DNA from: Halocatena pleomorpha
GTDB lineage: Archaea > Halobacteriota > Halobacteria > Halobacteriales > Haloarculaceae
Reading direction: 5' to 3'
Length of the DNA: 49,060 nucleotides
NCBI RefSeq assembly: GCF_003862495.1
Contig: NZ_RRCH01000016.1
Span: forward strand, 1-49,060
The position numbers were made by a program, and so were the translations under genes. Positions 23,739 to 32,619 of this stretch are shown piece after piece (within the stretch, counting starts at the first letter, position 1; each line of letters begins with the position of its first letter). The notes under the pieces were generated by a model. That model saw only the letters and a list, made by a program, of their open reading frames with translations. It was not told the origin of the DNA and did no database searches.

Positions 23739-24002
23739 ATGGGAAAGGTGATAGGTGTTCGGTGCCCGTCATCCGTCGAATCATTCTCGTATGCCGACCG
23801 TGAGGCAGAGGAAAACGCTCAGCCGCCCACCCACGAGATCACCGTCACCCTCTGCCGGTGGTGTCACGCCCGCGTTCACGATTCGTGGGCGCGCGTCGAC
23901 GATGCTGTCTCCCCCTCCAAAGCGGCGATCGCGGCCCGCGAAGCCCGCCGAACGTGCGAACAAGCGGAATTCGAATTCCAATCGGCGGCAGAACGCCAAT
24001 AG
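23739..24002 (+). pseudogene. truncated HNH-type zinc-finger protein
   Basis: 87 residues as now open. The C-terminal part YADREAEENAQPPTHEITVTLCRWCHARVHDSWARVDD is the second half of a treble-clef/HNH site (CxxCH...H) followed by a conserved-looking helix (AAREARRTCEQAEFEFQSAAERQ). The expected first half, another CxxC pair with a histidine before the SYADRE segment, is missing. The upstream frame instead reads MGKVIGVRCPSSVESF and abuts the DUF192 start. I infer a 5' deletion joining the remnant to the DUF192 promoter region. A genuine short protein cannot be excluded. Confidence 0.55.
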
Positions 24003-24036
24003 GAGTGATCGGTACGCCCGGCGCTACGTTTCAGGA

Positions 24037-24046
24037 GGTATATACG
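24037..24046 (+). promoter_or_regulatory. TATA box of guaA glutaminase gene
   Basis: GGTATATACG is centred 27 bases before the ATG at 24069, implying a leaderless transcript. Confidence 0.65.
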
Positions 24047-24068
24047 TGTCGATGAACTACCGCGCCTA

Positions 24069-24617
24069 ATGGTTCGTATCGACGTGGTCGATAACCACGG
24101 ACAGTTCACCCATTTGGAGCATCGGGCGCTCCGTGATCTCGGTGTGGACACCACTCTTCTAGAGAACACGACACCACCGGCAGAGATCGAGGCCGATGGA
24201 CTCGTGCTTTCCGGCGGTCCTGACATGAACGACACCGGAAACTGTGCAGCGTATCTCGATCTCGATATTCCTGTGCTCGGGATCTGTCTTGGAATGCAAC
24301 TGATAGCGAAATCGCTCGGCGGAACAGTCGGGACGGGAGAGTACGGCGGCTACGCGGATGTCACCGTCGAGGTGGTGGATGAAGACGATCCGCTCCTCGG
24401 TTCGCTCGCGCCCGAAACCCGCGTATGGGCCAGTCACGCTGATGAGGTAACCGAGTTGCCACCTAGCTTCTCGCTCGCTGGACGGAGCGACGTGTGTGCC
24501 ATCGAGGCGATGAGCGATCCCCAGCGCGATCTGTACGGCGTACAGTGGCATCCAGAGGTCGCACACACCGAAGCCGGGACCGAGTTGTTCGAGAACTTCC
24601 GCCGTCGTTGTGAGTAG
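24069..24617 (+). CDS. guaA: GMP synthase, glutamine amidotransferase subunit
   Basis: 182 residues of class I glutamine amidotransferase. The nucleophile elbow is LGICLGMQLI (Cys near residue 76), and the other triad members are in VQWHPEVAHTE (His, Glu). VLSGGPDM supplies the oxyanion Gly-Gly. Archaeal GMP synthase is split into two chains. This one releases ammonia from glutamine for the separate ATP-pyrophosphatase subunit, which is not in the window. The next gene starts 17 bases downstream, so cotranscription with the DUF2070 gene is likely. Confidence 0.93.
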   Translation: MVRIDVVDNHGQFTHLEHRALRDLGVDTTLLENTTPPAEIEADGLVLSGGPDMNDTGNCAAYLDLDIPVLGICLGMQLIAKSLGGTVGTGEYGGYADVTVEVVDEDDPLLGSLAPETRVWASHADEVTELPPSFSLAGRSDVCAIEAMSDPQRDLYGVQWHPEVAHTEAGTELFENFRRRCE

Positions 24618-24634
24618 TCCGTGGTGGCTCATGT

Positions 24635-26554
24635 ATGACGAGAACGCAGGGTGACCTCGCTGAACTCTCGCGGTTTATTTTCCGCGCACCGAGTTGGTAC
24701 GCAAGCGTTGCGTTCTCGCTAGTCATCGCTGCGCTCATGGGAATCGCGGCGTTCGACACCCAATATCTCCTTGGCGATGCGTGGCAAGGAATCTTCTTCG
24801 TCGGCGTACCGACCGTGCTTGCGAGTGTTCTCACGCCGTACGTGGACCAGCGCGTCGGCGGACAGCTCACACCCAACCGTGCGTCGCTGCTCGCTCTGTT
24901 CTGTGAACTCGTTGTGGTCGTCATCTTGACGGCTGCGGGTGCGCTGTCGGCGCTCACATCGTTTGATCAGCGGTTCATCTTCGACACGCTCATCGCGTCG
25001 CTCGCAAGCGTGTTTGCGATTCGGCTACTCGTCGTAATGGCGATCTCGCGCAAATCGATGCTCATCGCTGCCATCCCGGCGAGCATTCAGACCGTTGCCG
25101 GCGGGGGACTGCTGTTCATTTACAGCGGGACGCTCACGTACCTCGAAATCGGTGGCCCGATCGTCAGATCGTTCTTGGCCCGGTCGAGCCACGCCCCCGA
25201 AGGGTTTTCGGAGATCGCCCCGGACGATTTCCTCTTACTGGCCGCGATCTGTGTAGTGTATGCCGTCGCAGTGTGGTTGTTCCTCCTCGTGATCGATCGT
25301 CCATGGCAGAACAGTCTCGGCGTGAGCGTCCTCGATTTCATTCGGGGATTCGTCGGCCACATCGCGGAAGGGACCCGCGAGCTTGAGGACTTCTTCGAAC
25401 AGCTTGGAGAGCAAGCAATCGTTCCCGTAACGGTTCTTTCCTTCCGACGGAAGCGCGATCACACCGAAAAGGCTCGGTTCGTGCTGCCGATGATCCACCC
25501 CGGCCCGATGGGAGAGATCGGTGGGGGCAACCTTCCCAAGCGCGTCGCCCAAAGCACGGACGGACTCGGATTTCCGCCACACGCGACCGCCGGTCACGAC
25601 TTCAACCTCGTTACCGAGCGGGAAGTCGACACCGTCATCGACGCCGCAGACCGGGCTTACGAGGGGATCGAGTACGGGTCGAGTGCGTCACCGAGTGTAC
25701 AGACGACGGCGGGCGAAGTGTCGATCGTCGGACAGTCGTTCAGCGGCGGGGCGTTGCTGGTCGGGAGCTATTCGCCGGCGTTCGTAGACGACGTGGCGTA
25801 CGCGGTCGGTCTGTCCGCGGCCGCCCACGCCCAGCGCGACGGGCTCGATTCGATCATGCTCGTTGACGCCCACAACTGCAACAACGGACTGTCTGGTCTC
25901 GATCCCGGCCACGTTACGCCAGGGAGCCGCCGATCGCTCTCGCTGATCGACGCAGCGAACACGGCCGGCGCGAGGCTCGTGGACGCTGGTGAGCAGTCGC
26001 TGTCACTCGGCGTCGCGTGGGATCGCACCGAGTGGCGACCGCAAGACGGGATCGGTCCGCTCGGCGTCCGGGTCGCCGTCGTCGAGGTTGCCGACCAGCG
26101 GACGGCGTACGTCCTCATCGACGGCAACAACATGGATCCTGGACTCCGAGATCGCATCGTGGAAACGATCACCGGGAAGGCCCAGCGCGTCGCGTTCGCT
26201 GCTGATGGTGGCGATGACCGATCCATCGACGTGGCAATCGATGTGGCAGAAATAATGACTACTGATACACACGTCGTCAACACCGTCAAAGCCGAGAATC
26301 AGGTCGGATCGGAGATCCCTCACGAGGCGCTCATGAATCTCATCGTTCGACTGACCGAGGCGGCTGTCGATGATCTCGAACCCGTCGAAGCCGGGATGAA
26401 CACCGAACACGCGACGGTTACAGTGTTCGGCAACGACCGCACCGAAACGCTTGCCAGCCACGCGAACGCCATGACCTCTATGGGCAGCGCGCTCGCCGGC
26501 ACGTTCATCCTCGCTGTGATCGCTGTGAGTGCCTTGATCTTCTTCTTCGCGTGA
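24635..26554 (+). CDS. DUF2070 family membrane protein
   Basis: 639 residues. The N-terminal third has about seven hydrophobic helices (from FSLVIAALMGIAAFDTQYL to AICVVYAVAVWLFLLVIDRP). A large soluble domain follows with MIHPGPMGEIGGGNLPKRV, ATAGHDFNLVTEREVD, VDAHNCNNGLSGLDPG and NNMDPGLRDRIVETI, and it ends with a terminal helix (GSALAGTFILAVIAVSALIFFFA). The repeated HPGP, GHD and DAHN segments suggest a metal or phosphate site. The family is archaeal with no established function. It follows guaA closely. Confidence 0.85.
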   Translation: MTRTQGDLAELSRFIFRAPSWYASVAFSLVIAALMGIAAFDTQYLLGDAWQGIFFVGVPTVLASVLTPYVDQRVGGQLTPNRASLLALFCELVVVVILTAAGALSALTSFDQRFIFDTLIASLASVFAIRLLVVMAISRKSMLIAAIPASIQTVAGGGLLFIYSGTLTYLEIGGPIVRSFLARSSHAPEGFSEIAPDDFLLLAAICVVYAVAVWLFLLVIDRPWQNSLGVSVLDFIRGFVGHIAEGTRELEDFFEQLGEQAIVPVTVLSFRRKRDHTEKARFVLPMIHPGPMGEIGGGNLPKRVAQSTDGLGFPPHATAGHDFNLVTEREVDTVIDAADRAYEGIEYGSSASPSVQTTAGEVSIVGQSFSGGALLVGSYSPAFVDDVAYAVGLSAAAHAQRDGLDSIMLVDAHNCNNGLSGLDPGHVTPGSRRSLSLIDAANTAGARLVDAGEQSLSLGVAWDRTEWRPQDGIGPLGVRVAVVEVADQRTAYVLIDGNNMDPGLRDRIVETITGKAQRVAFAADGGDDRSIDVAIDVAEIMTTDTHVVNTVKAENQVGSEIPHEALMNLIVRLTEAAVDDLEPVEAGMNTEHATVTVFGNDRTETLASHANAMTSMGSALAGTFILAVIAVSALIFFFA

Positions 26555-26587
26555 CGAACGGCGCTTCCGGCGTGCGTCGAACCGTAG

Positions 26588-26832
26588 TTACGCTTCGGAC
26601 GCAAACAGCTCATCAACGGCGGCGTGGGCAGCGGCCACGGCGTCGTTGGTGACCCGCTCGGGATCGACATCGGGATCGTCTGGCGGGTTCAAATAGATGT
26701 CGAGGTCGAGGATCCCGTCTTCGAACGAGACGGTCACGTCGACATCTTTCACCCGCGACTGTTTGTACTCGGAGTAGATCACGCCCTCTGCCGCGTCGGC
26801 GGCGTCCGCACTACCTCCGTGTCTGTTGGCAT
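26588..26832 (-). pseudogene. DUF3194 protein gene with a single-base frameshift near its start
   Basis: From the ATG at 26832 the frame gives MPTDTEVV and then runs out of family sequence, stopping after 17 codons. Shifting by one base near 26812 gives ADAADAAEGVIYSEYKQSRVKDVDVTVSFEDGILDLDIYLNPP and continues to the stop at 26588. Together these read as an intact DUF3194 protein (about 80 residues). A one-base deletion is the simplest explanation. If real, only a GTG at 26782 could start the remaining 64 residues. It follows prefoldin beta by 8 bases, the usual archaeal order. Confidence 0.7.
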
Positions 26833-26840
26833 GCGAAGAT

Positions 26841-27254
26841 TCAGTCGCCGCCCGGACCGCCCATTCCCGGACCGCCGGGACCCTGCGGACCCTGTGGACC
26901 GCCAGCGCCCGTACCGCTCAACAGCTGTTGGAGCTCCTGTTGGAGTTCCTCGAACTTCTCTTCGACGCGACTCTCCTGCTTTTCAAGGGTTTCGACGCGG
27001 ATTTCGAGGCTGTCCTGTTTCTCTTCGAGATCCGTCTCGGCCTCGTCGTACTCCGTTTCGACGAGTAGTTCACCGACTTCTTGGTACATCGCGGTCTCCT
27101 CGTCGATCTCCTCAAGTTGCTCAAGCGCGGTTTCCGTCTCGTTCAGCGTGGTTTCCGCCTGCTGTTTCTGGACGGCAACCTGCTGAGCAGTCTCTTGGAG
27201 GTCCTGTAGCTCCTCGATCTTCTCTTCTGCTTCTGGTGGAAGATTTCCCTGCAT
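26841..27254 (-). CDS. pfdB: prefoldin beta subunit
   Basis: 137 residues from [20 protein letters not shown]; an upstream in-frame ATG adds seven basic residues. Two long coiled-coil helices ([29 protein letters not shown] and [36 protein letters not shown]) flank a short hairpin region ([11 protein letters not shown]), the beta-class prefoldin layout. The subunit joins two alpha subunits in a hexamer that holds unfolded proteins for the thermosome. The tail is a Gly/Pro/Gln-rich extension ([20 protein letters not shown]). It lies within the eL43-RpoP-Pcc1 cluster. Confidence 0.92.
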   Translation of the reverse strand: MQGNLPPEAEEKIEELQDLQETAQQVAVQKQQAETTLNETETALEQLEEIDEETAMYQEVGELLVETEYDEAETDLEEKQDSLEIRVETLEKQESRVEEKFEELQQELQQLLSGTGAGGPQGPQGPGGPGMGGPGGD

Positions 27255-27317
27255 ACGTACCCTGTCGGACCGCAATGCAAAAAGGCACGTGTTCTACTCC
27301 GTTCGATCGGGATCAAT

Positions 27318-27560
27318 TCAGCGCGCCGAACACCGTTCGGCAACATCAAGAAGAGTACACCACGTGTTCAGTCCGGCCCGAAGGGCGACGAGATCATCGG
27401 CTTCGATAGACACCTCGACGGTCGTGTCGTCCCGTTCGATCGTCGTACGACTTCGATCTCCGTTGATCTCACCGACTTCTTGACTGACGCTGCGCTCGAT
27501 GAGCGCCGCGCGTTCCGCGTCAGCGTACTCGAACGCGAGGTGGACGGTCGATGGAAACAC
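27318..27560 (-). CDS. pcc1: KEOPS complex subunit Pcc1
   Basis: 80 residues with a GTG start. The fold reads as beta-alpha-beta with VHLAFEYADAERAALIERSVSQEVGEINGDRSRTTIERDDTTVEVSIEADDLVALRAGLNTWCTLLDVAE. The D-rich first half and the terminal helix LVALRAGLNTW-LLxVAE are Pcc1 hallmarks. Pcc1 dimerises the KEOPS complex, which makes the t6A modification of tRNAs. Another KEOPS subunit, Cgi121, is at 31374. It lies 27 bases after rpoP and 64 bases before prefoldin beta on the same strand. Confidence 0.85.
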   Translation of the reverse strand: MFPSTVHLAFEYADAERAALIERSVSQEVGEINGDRSRTTIERDDTTVEVSIEADDLVALRAGLNTWCTLLDVAERCSAR

Positions 27561-27587
27561 GTGTGAAAGCGATCGTTACGAACGGGG

Positions 27588-27722
27588 TTACTCGACGTTG
27601 ATCTCTTTCACGTCGCGGCTGCGCTCTTTGAGGAGGACGCGGTGCCCGCAGTACGGACAGCGAACCCCCCCATATTCGTCGAGTTCAACGTCTCGTTTAC
27701 ACCGAGAGCACTTGTAACTCAT
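27588..27722 (-). CDS. rpoP: DNA-directed RNA polymerase subunit P (Rpb12)
   Basis: 44 residues with the sequence pattern YKCSRC, then [21 protein letters not shown]. The CxxC...CPYCG zinc ribbon followed by the R-x-L-x-K-x-R motif is diagnostic of RpoP/Rpb12. It binds the Rpb3/Rpb10 platform (D/N subunits) in the polymerase. It sits between eL43 and pcc1, the conserved haloarchaeal order. Confidence 0.95.
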   Translation of the reverse strand: MSYKCSRCKRDVELDEYGGVRCPYCGHRVLLKERSRDVKEINVE

Positions 27723-27752
27723 ACGTTGATCCAGTGGACAGTGACGTATATG

Positions 27753-28019
27753 CTATTCGTCGTCCTCTGAGAGCGCGGCGCGAATCGACCGCTGAACGGT
27801 TTTTCCGCCGGGGGTCTCGGGCCGGTACGCACCGCCAGCGAACTTCTCGCCGGTCTCTTCGTTCACCCAGATCCCGGTTTCGATGCGCGTGACTGAATCG
27901 CCGTCAACGGTCGCGTTTTCCATTTCGGCTTCGATCTCGTTGACGCGGCGACGGGCAACACGTCCATAGCGCGCGCCGAATCGGCCTGCACTCCCGATTT
28001 GTCCCTGATTGTCGGCCAT
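27753..28019 (-). CDS. rpl37ae: 50S ribosomal protein eL43 (L37Ae), cysteine-free
   Basis: 88 residues from ATG 28019: [22 protein letters not shown], then [36 protein letters not shown]. The flanking sequence and length are those of eL43. The protein normally has a CxxC-x14-CxxC zinc finger between and around the TGIW segment; here all four positions are non-cysteine (TVDG and VNEETGE). The fold is presumably kept without zinc. It lies 30 bases upstream of rpoP, and the gene before it (DUF2103) is 59 bases away. Confidence 0.9.
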   Translation of the reverse strand: MADNQGQIGSAGRFGARYGRVARRRVNEIEAEMENATVDGDSVTRIETGIWVNEETGEKFAGGAYRPETPGGKTVQRSIRAALSEDDE

Positions 28020-28078
28020 ACGGTCTCTAATCCGATCACGGGTATAAATCCGTTGAGTTCGAATCGACAGCTGTGTGT

Positions 28079-28798
28079 TCACTCCTGAAGCGTCGCCGCC
28101 TGAAGCGCCTCGTTCAGATCCTCGCGCACCCGTTCGCCAGTGTCGCGGTCGTAGGCCGTCGTGACGATCCGGTTTTCCTGCACGCTCGACCCATCCCGGA
28201 CGAGCAATCGGACGTTGCCGTTGTTATCAGCCCGCGTCGCCTTCGCGCGCACGCCCGAACGAGATCCGCCACCGCTTGCGTCGATCGGGCCGGGAACGAG
28301 CTTTTTCACGTGAGGATGTTCGGCAACCGTCTCGACCGCTTCCCGCCCGGATCGACCGCCGATGAGCGTCGTGTGCGATCCGCCGAGTTTCTCGGAGAGC
28401 GGTGCGGTGACCACATCGAGCGCCGGCTTTCCACGGCGCTCGATGACCGATTCGACGGCGTTCTCGCCCTCAATCCGGTACAACGAGTAGTGAAGCAGCG
28501 TTCTGACAGCCGTCAACACCGATCGGTCACCGGTTGCGTACACCTCCTCGGGACGTTTTCGGCGGACATCATCAGCGATCAAGCTGGCGAAGTTCCGCAG
28601 TTCGACCGTCTCATCCTCGCCCGACTCCGGTGTCGTCGTGATCTCACGAGCGGCTACAATCTCCTCGTCTAACAGCGCCGTCACGCGAGCGCGTTCCCGG
28701 CTGAGTTCGAGTACGACAGTGTCGGCGTTCGGCGTGTGACACACTAAACAGTAATCGCCCGGTCGGTCGAGCGGCGACGCACACTGCCGACACACCAT
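28079..28798 (-). CDS. DUF2103-family zinc-ribbon protein
   Basis: 239 residues. The N-terminal zinc ribbon [24 protein letters not shown] (CxxC...CxxC) is followed by a domain with [79 protein letters not shown]. The HTTLIGG and PGPI segments are the DUF2103 core. No function is established; the ribbon and setting at the head of a translation/transcription operon suggest RNA or ribosome binding. It is the first gene of the minus-strand cluster. Confidence 0.8.
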   Translation of the reverse strand: MVCRQCASPLDRPGDYCLVCHTPNADTVVLELSRERARVTALLDEEIVAAREITTTPESGEDETVELRNFASLIADDVRRKRPEEVYATGDRSVLTAVRTLLHYSLYRIEGENAVESVIERRGKPALDVVTAPLSEKLGGSHTTLIGGRSGREAVETVAEHPHVKKLVPGPIDASGGGSRSGVRAKATRADNNGNVRLLVRDGSSVQENRIVTTAYDRDTGERVREDLNEALQAATLQE

Positions 28799-28894
28799 AA
28801 TCGATCGTATCCGTGGCTAACGGATAAACAAGGCGATCGCTCGTGACTGTATCGTCGTCCACGGACCGAGAAAACGGATCGGACCGAAAGAGAA

Positions 28895-28967
28895 TGGGGC
28901 TGCTCGGATTTGAACCGAGGTCAACGGCACCCAAGGCCGCAAGTATACCAGGCTAACCCACAGCCCC
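28895..28967 (-). tRNA. tRNA-Pro (UGG)
   Basis: 73 nt on the minus strand. The acceptor stem GGGGCTG pairs with CAGCCCC, followed by discriminator A; CCA is not encoded. The anticodon stem GCGGC/GCCGT encloses the loop CTTGGGT with anticodon TGG. The T arm is CTCGG-TTCAAAT-CCGAG. There is no intron. It stands alone between the minus-strand ribosomal cluster and hel308, and its 5' end points toward hel308. Confidence 0.93.
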
Positions 28968-29109
28968 GTGGTGGTTCTTTGCGGAGTATCGACGTAACGG
29001 TTTCGTTTTTCGATGAGCTTCCCGTCGGGATCGTGTCTGAAATATATCAATATCGGCACAGCGCCTTGCACCGCAGGGTTAAACCGGAAAACCGAGCTAC
29101 CAGGGAATA

Positions 29110-31374
29110 ATGGATGTCGAATCGGTGCCGGGGGTGCCGTCATGGCTACCCAGGCATCTCCGTGATGGTGGTATCGAGACCCTGTATCCGCCACAGGCCG
29201 ACGCCGTCGAAGCGGGCGTAACGGAGGGCGAGAGCGTGGTTGCGAGCGTGCCGACCGCGAGCGGGAAGACGCTCATCTCAGAACTAGCGATGCTTTCGAG
29301 CGTCGAGCGAGGTGGGAAAGCGTTGTACATCGTCCCATTGCGCGCGCTCGCCAGCGAGAAACACCGGGAGTTCGAGCAGTACGAGGAGTACGGCGTTTCG
29401 GTTGGCGTCTCGACGGGTAACTACGAATCCAGTGGTGAGTGGCTGGCGTCATCAGACATCATCGTGGCCACGAGCGAGAAAGTCGATTCGCTCGTTCGCA
29501 ACGGCGCGCCGTGGATCTCGGAGCTGTCGTGTGTCGTCGCTGATGAGGTGCATCTCGTTGACGATCCGAATCGCGGACCGACGCTCGAAGTGACGCTGGC
29601 GAAACTGCGACGGCGCAACCCAAACGTCCAGACAGTGGCGCTCTCTGCGACTGTTGGCAACGCCCAGGAAGTCGCGGAGTGGCTCGACGCGGCGCTCATC
29701 GATTCCCACTGGCGACCGATCGATCTCCAAACCGGTGTCCACTACGGGCAAGCGCTGCATTTCGATGACGGCTCACGGACGGAGCTATCGGTCAATTCGG
29801 GGGAGAAACCCACGGCCGCAATCGTCCGGGACACGCTCACAGACGGTGGTTCGACACTCGTGTTCGTCAACTCCCGACGAAACGCTGAGGGGGCCACGAA
29901 GCGCCTTGGAAGCGTCACCGATGAGCGACTCACCTCGGAGGAACGCGACCAACTCGCTGCGGTTGCCACGGAGATCCGGGAGGCGAGCGACACAGAAACA
30001 AACACGGAACTGGCTCGCGCCGTTGAGCGCGGTGCGGCGTTTCACCACGCTGGCTTGTCTCGGAAAAGCCGGACGCTCATCGAAGACGCGTTCCGTGACC
30101 GCCTCATCAAGGTCGTAGCGGCAACACCGACGCTCGCTGCCGGCGTCAACACCCCATCGCGGCGCGTGGTCGTCCGGGATTGGCGGCGATACGACGGCTC
30201 TGTCGGAGGGATGGCTCCGTTGTCTGTGCTCGAAGTCCACCAGATGTTCGGACGCGCGGGGCGACCCGGACGCGACCCCTACGGCGAGGCGCTGCTGTTG
30301 GCGAACAGTCACGACGAGTTGGATGAACTGTTTGAAAAATACGTGTGGGCCGATCCCGAGCCGGTCCGTTCGAAGCTCGCTGCCGAACCCGCGTTACGCA
30401 CGCACATCCTCGCAACCGTCGCTTCGGGGGTGGCAAACAGCCGCGAGGGGCTGCTCACCTTCCTCGACCAAACCCTTTATGCCACCCAAACGAGCGACAG
30501 CGATGAGTTGCAACGGGTGACTGACGACTGCATCGACTACCTTCTCGTGAACGAATTCCTTGAATCCGAGCGAGAGGACGGAGCCCAGTCGCTCGACGCG
30601 ACGAGCCTCGGACACACCGTCTCACGGCTGTATCTCGATCCGATGAGCGCGGCCGAGATCATCGACGGGCTTCGCGGGGCGAGCGACGTAACGCCCCTCG
30701 GACTGTACCAACTCGTCTGCCGAACACCGGACATGTACGAGCTGTATCTCCGGTCTGGCGAGGATGAAGAGTACACGACGACGGCCTACGAACGCGAGAC
30801 GGAGTTCCTCGGAGCGATGCCGAGCGAATTCGAGCAAGCCCGCTTCGAGGAGTGGCTGTCGGCGTTGAAAACGGCACGACTGCTCGAAGACTGGGCGGGA
30901 GAAGTCGATGAAGACGAGATCACCGATCGCTACGGCGTCGGACCGGGCGACATCCGTGGGAAGGTCGACACCGCTGAGTGGCTCCTCGGCGCGACCGAAC
31001 GGCTCGCCGGAGAGCTGGAGTTATCGATCGCACCGGCGATCAACACCGCTAGAAAACGCGTCGAACACGGGGTGAGCGAGGATCTCATCGGTCTCACTGA
31101 TGTGCGACACATCGGACGAAAGCGCGCTCGACGGCTGTTCGAAGCGGGCATCGAAACACGAGCTGATCTTCGGAACGCCGACAAAAGCGTCGTGCTCGGC
31201 GCGCTCCGGGGGCGGCGGAAAACCGCCGAGCGCGTCCTCGAACAGGTCGGCCACACCGAGCCAGACATGACGAACGTGAACCCAAGCGAGCGGTCCCGTC
31301 CCGAGACGGAACCGACGGACACCACAGACGCACGAACGACGGACGCCGACCAATCTCAACTCGGTGATTTCTGA
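29110..31374 (+). CDS. hel308: Hel308/Ski2-type DNA helicase
   Basis: 754 residues. Q-motif region [12 protein letters not shown], Walker A VPTASGKT (47-54), PLRALASEK (Ia), STGNY (Ib), [18 protein letters not shown] (II, about 142-160), [16 protein letters not shown] (III), [11 protein letters not shown] (IV), [19 protein letters not shown] (V) and [14 protein letters not shown] (VI). Winged-helix, ratchet and C-terminal helix-hairpin-helix domains ([18 protein letters not shown]) follow. It is a 3'-5' ATP-driven helicase that acts at stalled replication forks. The stop TGA overlaps the next ATG by one base (TGATG), coupling it to cgi121. Confidence 0.95.
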   Translation: MDVESVPGVPSWLPRHLRDGGIETLYPPQADAVEAGVTEGESVVASVPTASGKTLISELAMLSSVERGGKALYIVPLRALASEKHREFEQYEEYGVSVGVSTGNYESSGEWLASSDIIVATSEKVDSLVRNGAPWISELSCVVADEVHLVDDPNRGPTLEVTLAKLRRRNPNVQTVALSATVGNAQEVAEWLDAALIDSHWRPIDLQTGVHYGQALHFDDGSRTELSVNSGEKPTAAIVRDTLTDGGSTLVFVNSRRNAEGATKRLGSVTDERLTSEERDQLAAVATEIREASDTETNTELARAVERGAAFHHAGLSRKSRTLIEDAFRDRLIKVVAATPTLAAGVNTPSRRVVVRDWRRYDGSVGGMAPLSVLEVHQMFGRAGRPGRDPYGEALLLANSHDELDELFEKYVWADPEPVRSKLAAEPALRTHILATVASGVANSREGLLTFLDQTLYATQTSDSDELQRVTDDCIDYLLVNEFLESEREDGAQSLDATSLGHTVSRLYLDPMSAAEIIDGLRGASDVTPLGLYQLVCRTPDMYELYLRSGEDEEYTTTAYERETEFLGAMPSEFEQARFEEWLSALKTARLLEDWAGEVDEDEITDRYGVGPGDIRGKVDTAEWLLGATERLAGELELSIAPAINTARKRVEHGVSEDLIGLTDVRHIGRKRARRLFEAGIETRADLRNADKSVVLGALRGRRKTAERVLEQVGHTEPDMTNVNPSERSRPETEPTDTTDARTTDADQSQLGDF

Positions 31375-31862
31375 TGGAGGTAGTCGAAGGGATCGCCCAC
31401 ATTGAGACGGTTGCGGCGTTCGTCTCGCGCCTGAACGCAATCGGGACCGAATACGAAACCACCGTCCAAGCGTTCGATGCCAGATACGTGGTCGATCGTG
31501 CACACCTCCGACGGGCGCTCTCGCTCGCAGACCGAGCTATTGAACGGGAGGAGAACATCGCTCGGCAGCGATCGGTCGAAACGCTGTTGTACGCGGCGGG
31601 CCGGCGACAGATCGATCAAGCGCTCGAAATCGGCGTCGGAACGGGAGCCACGCCGACCGTTGTGCTCATCGACGGTGGCGAGGAACACGCGGCCGCGAAC
31701 GCGGTTTATGAACTGCTTGACCCTGAATCAACCCTCGGCAACTACGACGAGTCTCGTGTGCGGTCGTATTTCGATATCACGGATCGAGAACTGGCTGCGA
31801 CCGACGTGGGAATCCCCGAACTCGTTCGTGAACGAACGGTGCTACTCACCGTCGAAAAGTAG
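31374..31862 (+). CDS. cgi121: KEOPS complex subunit Cgi121
   Basis: 162 residues. The sequence EVVEGIAHIETVAAFVSRLNAIGTEYETTVQAFDARYVVDRAHLRRALSLADRAIERGENIA-like core, ARQRSVETLLYAAGRRQIDQALEIGVGTG and the terminal DRELAATDVGIPELVRERTVLLTVEK match the archaeal Cgi121 family. It binds Bud32 and delivers the tRNA 3' end to KEOPS for t6A synthesis. The start codon overlaps the hel308 stop by one base. It is convergent with phaJ, 8 bases from that gene's stop. Confidence 0.88.
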   Translation: MEVVEGIAHIETVAAFVSRLNAIGTEYETTVQAFDARYVVDRAHLRRALSLADRAIEREENIARQRSVETLLYAAGRRQIDQALEIGVGTGATPTVVLIDGGEEHAAANAVYELLDPESTLGNYDESRVRSYFDITDRELAATDVGIPELVRERTVLLTVEK

Positions 31863-31870
31863 AAAACCAC

Positions 31871-32470
31871 TCAATCGTTCGAATCATCGATCAGTATCGT
31901 TGCCTCGCCTTCGATGGCGATCTCATCGTCTGCGTCGAGCAACTGCGTCCGAAGCCGGTAGCGGTTTTCCTCAAACGCTTCGACGATCTCGACGGAGGCA
32001 GTGGCACGATCACCCACGGAAACCGGCCGCAAAAACTGTGTCTCCTGTGATAAATAGATTATGTTGCCGGGAAGATGAGCGAGTGCTGCGCTGATCAGCC
32101 CAGACAGCAACGCTCCGTGAACGATACGTCCACCAAATCGCGTCTGTTCGGCCTGTTCTGCGTCGAGGTGGATCGGATTGGTGTCACCGCTGACAGCCGC
32201 AAACTGATCGACATCGTCCGCCGAAAGTGGTTTTGAAAACTGGACGGAGTCACCAACGGAGAGTGATTCATCCTGCTGTAGTGATCGCTCAACGTCCCAC
32301 TCGTCGAGAACGCTGTCGGGTTCGATCTGGTCTTTTTCGGGTGTCGATCCGACGGTCGGAACACCGAGTGTAGCGACAGCGGCCCGGTTCGCCTCGATCA
32401 TACTGTTGAACAACAGAGAAGACGACCGCGTCCACGCACGGAGTATAGACGGGGATGACCCGGAGCTCAT
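31871..32470 (-). CDS. phaJ: (R)-specific enoyl-CoA hydratase, MaoC type
   Basis: 199 residues from the ATG at 32470. An N-terminal extension of about 60 residues precedes the hotdog domain: SVGDSVQFSKPLSADDVDQFAAVSGDTNPIHLDAEQAEQTRFGGRIVHGALLSGLISAALAHLPG. The D-x4-H motif in DTNPIHLD and the GRIVHG segment are the (R)-hydratase active site. It would supply (R)-3-hydroxyacyl-CoA from beta-oxidation intermediates for polyester synthesis. It is divergent from phaR, and the TATA GGTTTTTAACC (32495-32505, minus strand) sits 27-30 bases before the ATG. Confidence 0.88.
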   Translation of the reverse strand: MSSGSSPSILRAWTRSSSLLFNSMIEANRAAVATLGVPTVGSTPEKDQIEPDSVLDEWDVERSLQQDESLSVGDSVQFSKPLSADDVDQFAAVSGDTNPIHLDAEQAEQTRFGGRIVHGALLSGLISAALAHLPGNIIYLSQETQFLRPVSVGDRATASVEIVEAFEENRYRLRTQLLDADDEIAIEGEATILIDDSND

Positions 32471-32484
32471 GAACGGTGGTACTT

Positions 32485-32617
32485 GGCGGTCGGAGGTTAA
32501 AAACCATCGGATCCTCACGCAATATTGACAGATGTTACGGCATTGAATGGTATTAGATGGTAGCGAATGGTTTTCAACGAAGTTCTTAAGGTTTTGGCGG
32601 TGTTTGATGGTATCAGG
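32485..32617. promoter_or_regulatory. divergent phaJ/phaR promoter with phased ATGGT repeats (candidate PhaR operator)
   Basis: ATGGT occurs at 32547, 32557, 32567 and 32607, all on the same 10-bp phase, within GAATGGTatta-GATGGTagc-GAATGGTttt. An inverted copy (ACCATC, 32503-32508) sits by the phaJ TATA. The phaR TATA-like CTTAAGG (32585-32591) is just downstream of the three-copy cluster. Helical phasing and overlap with both promoters fit cooperative binding by a dimeric or oligomeric regulator; PhaR itself, encoded next door, is the natural candidate. Confidence 0.6.
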
Positions 32618-32619
32618 CG

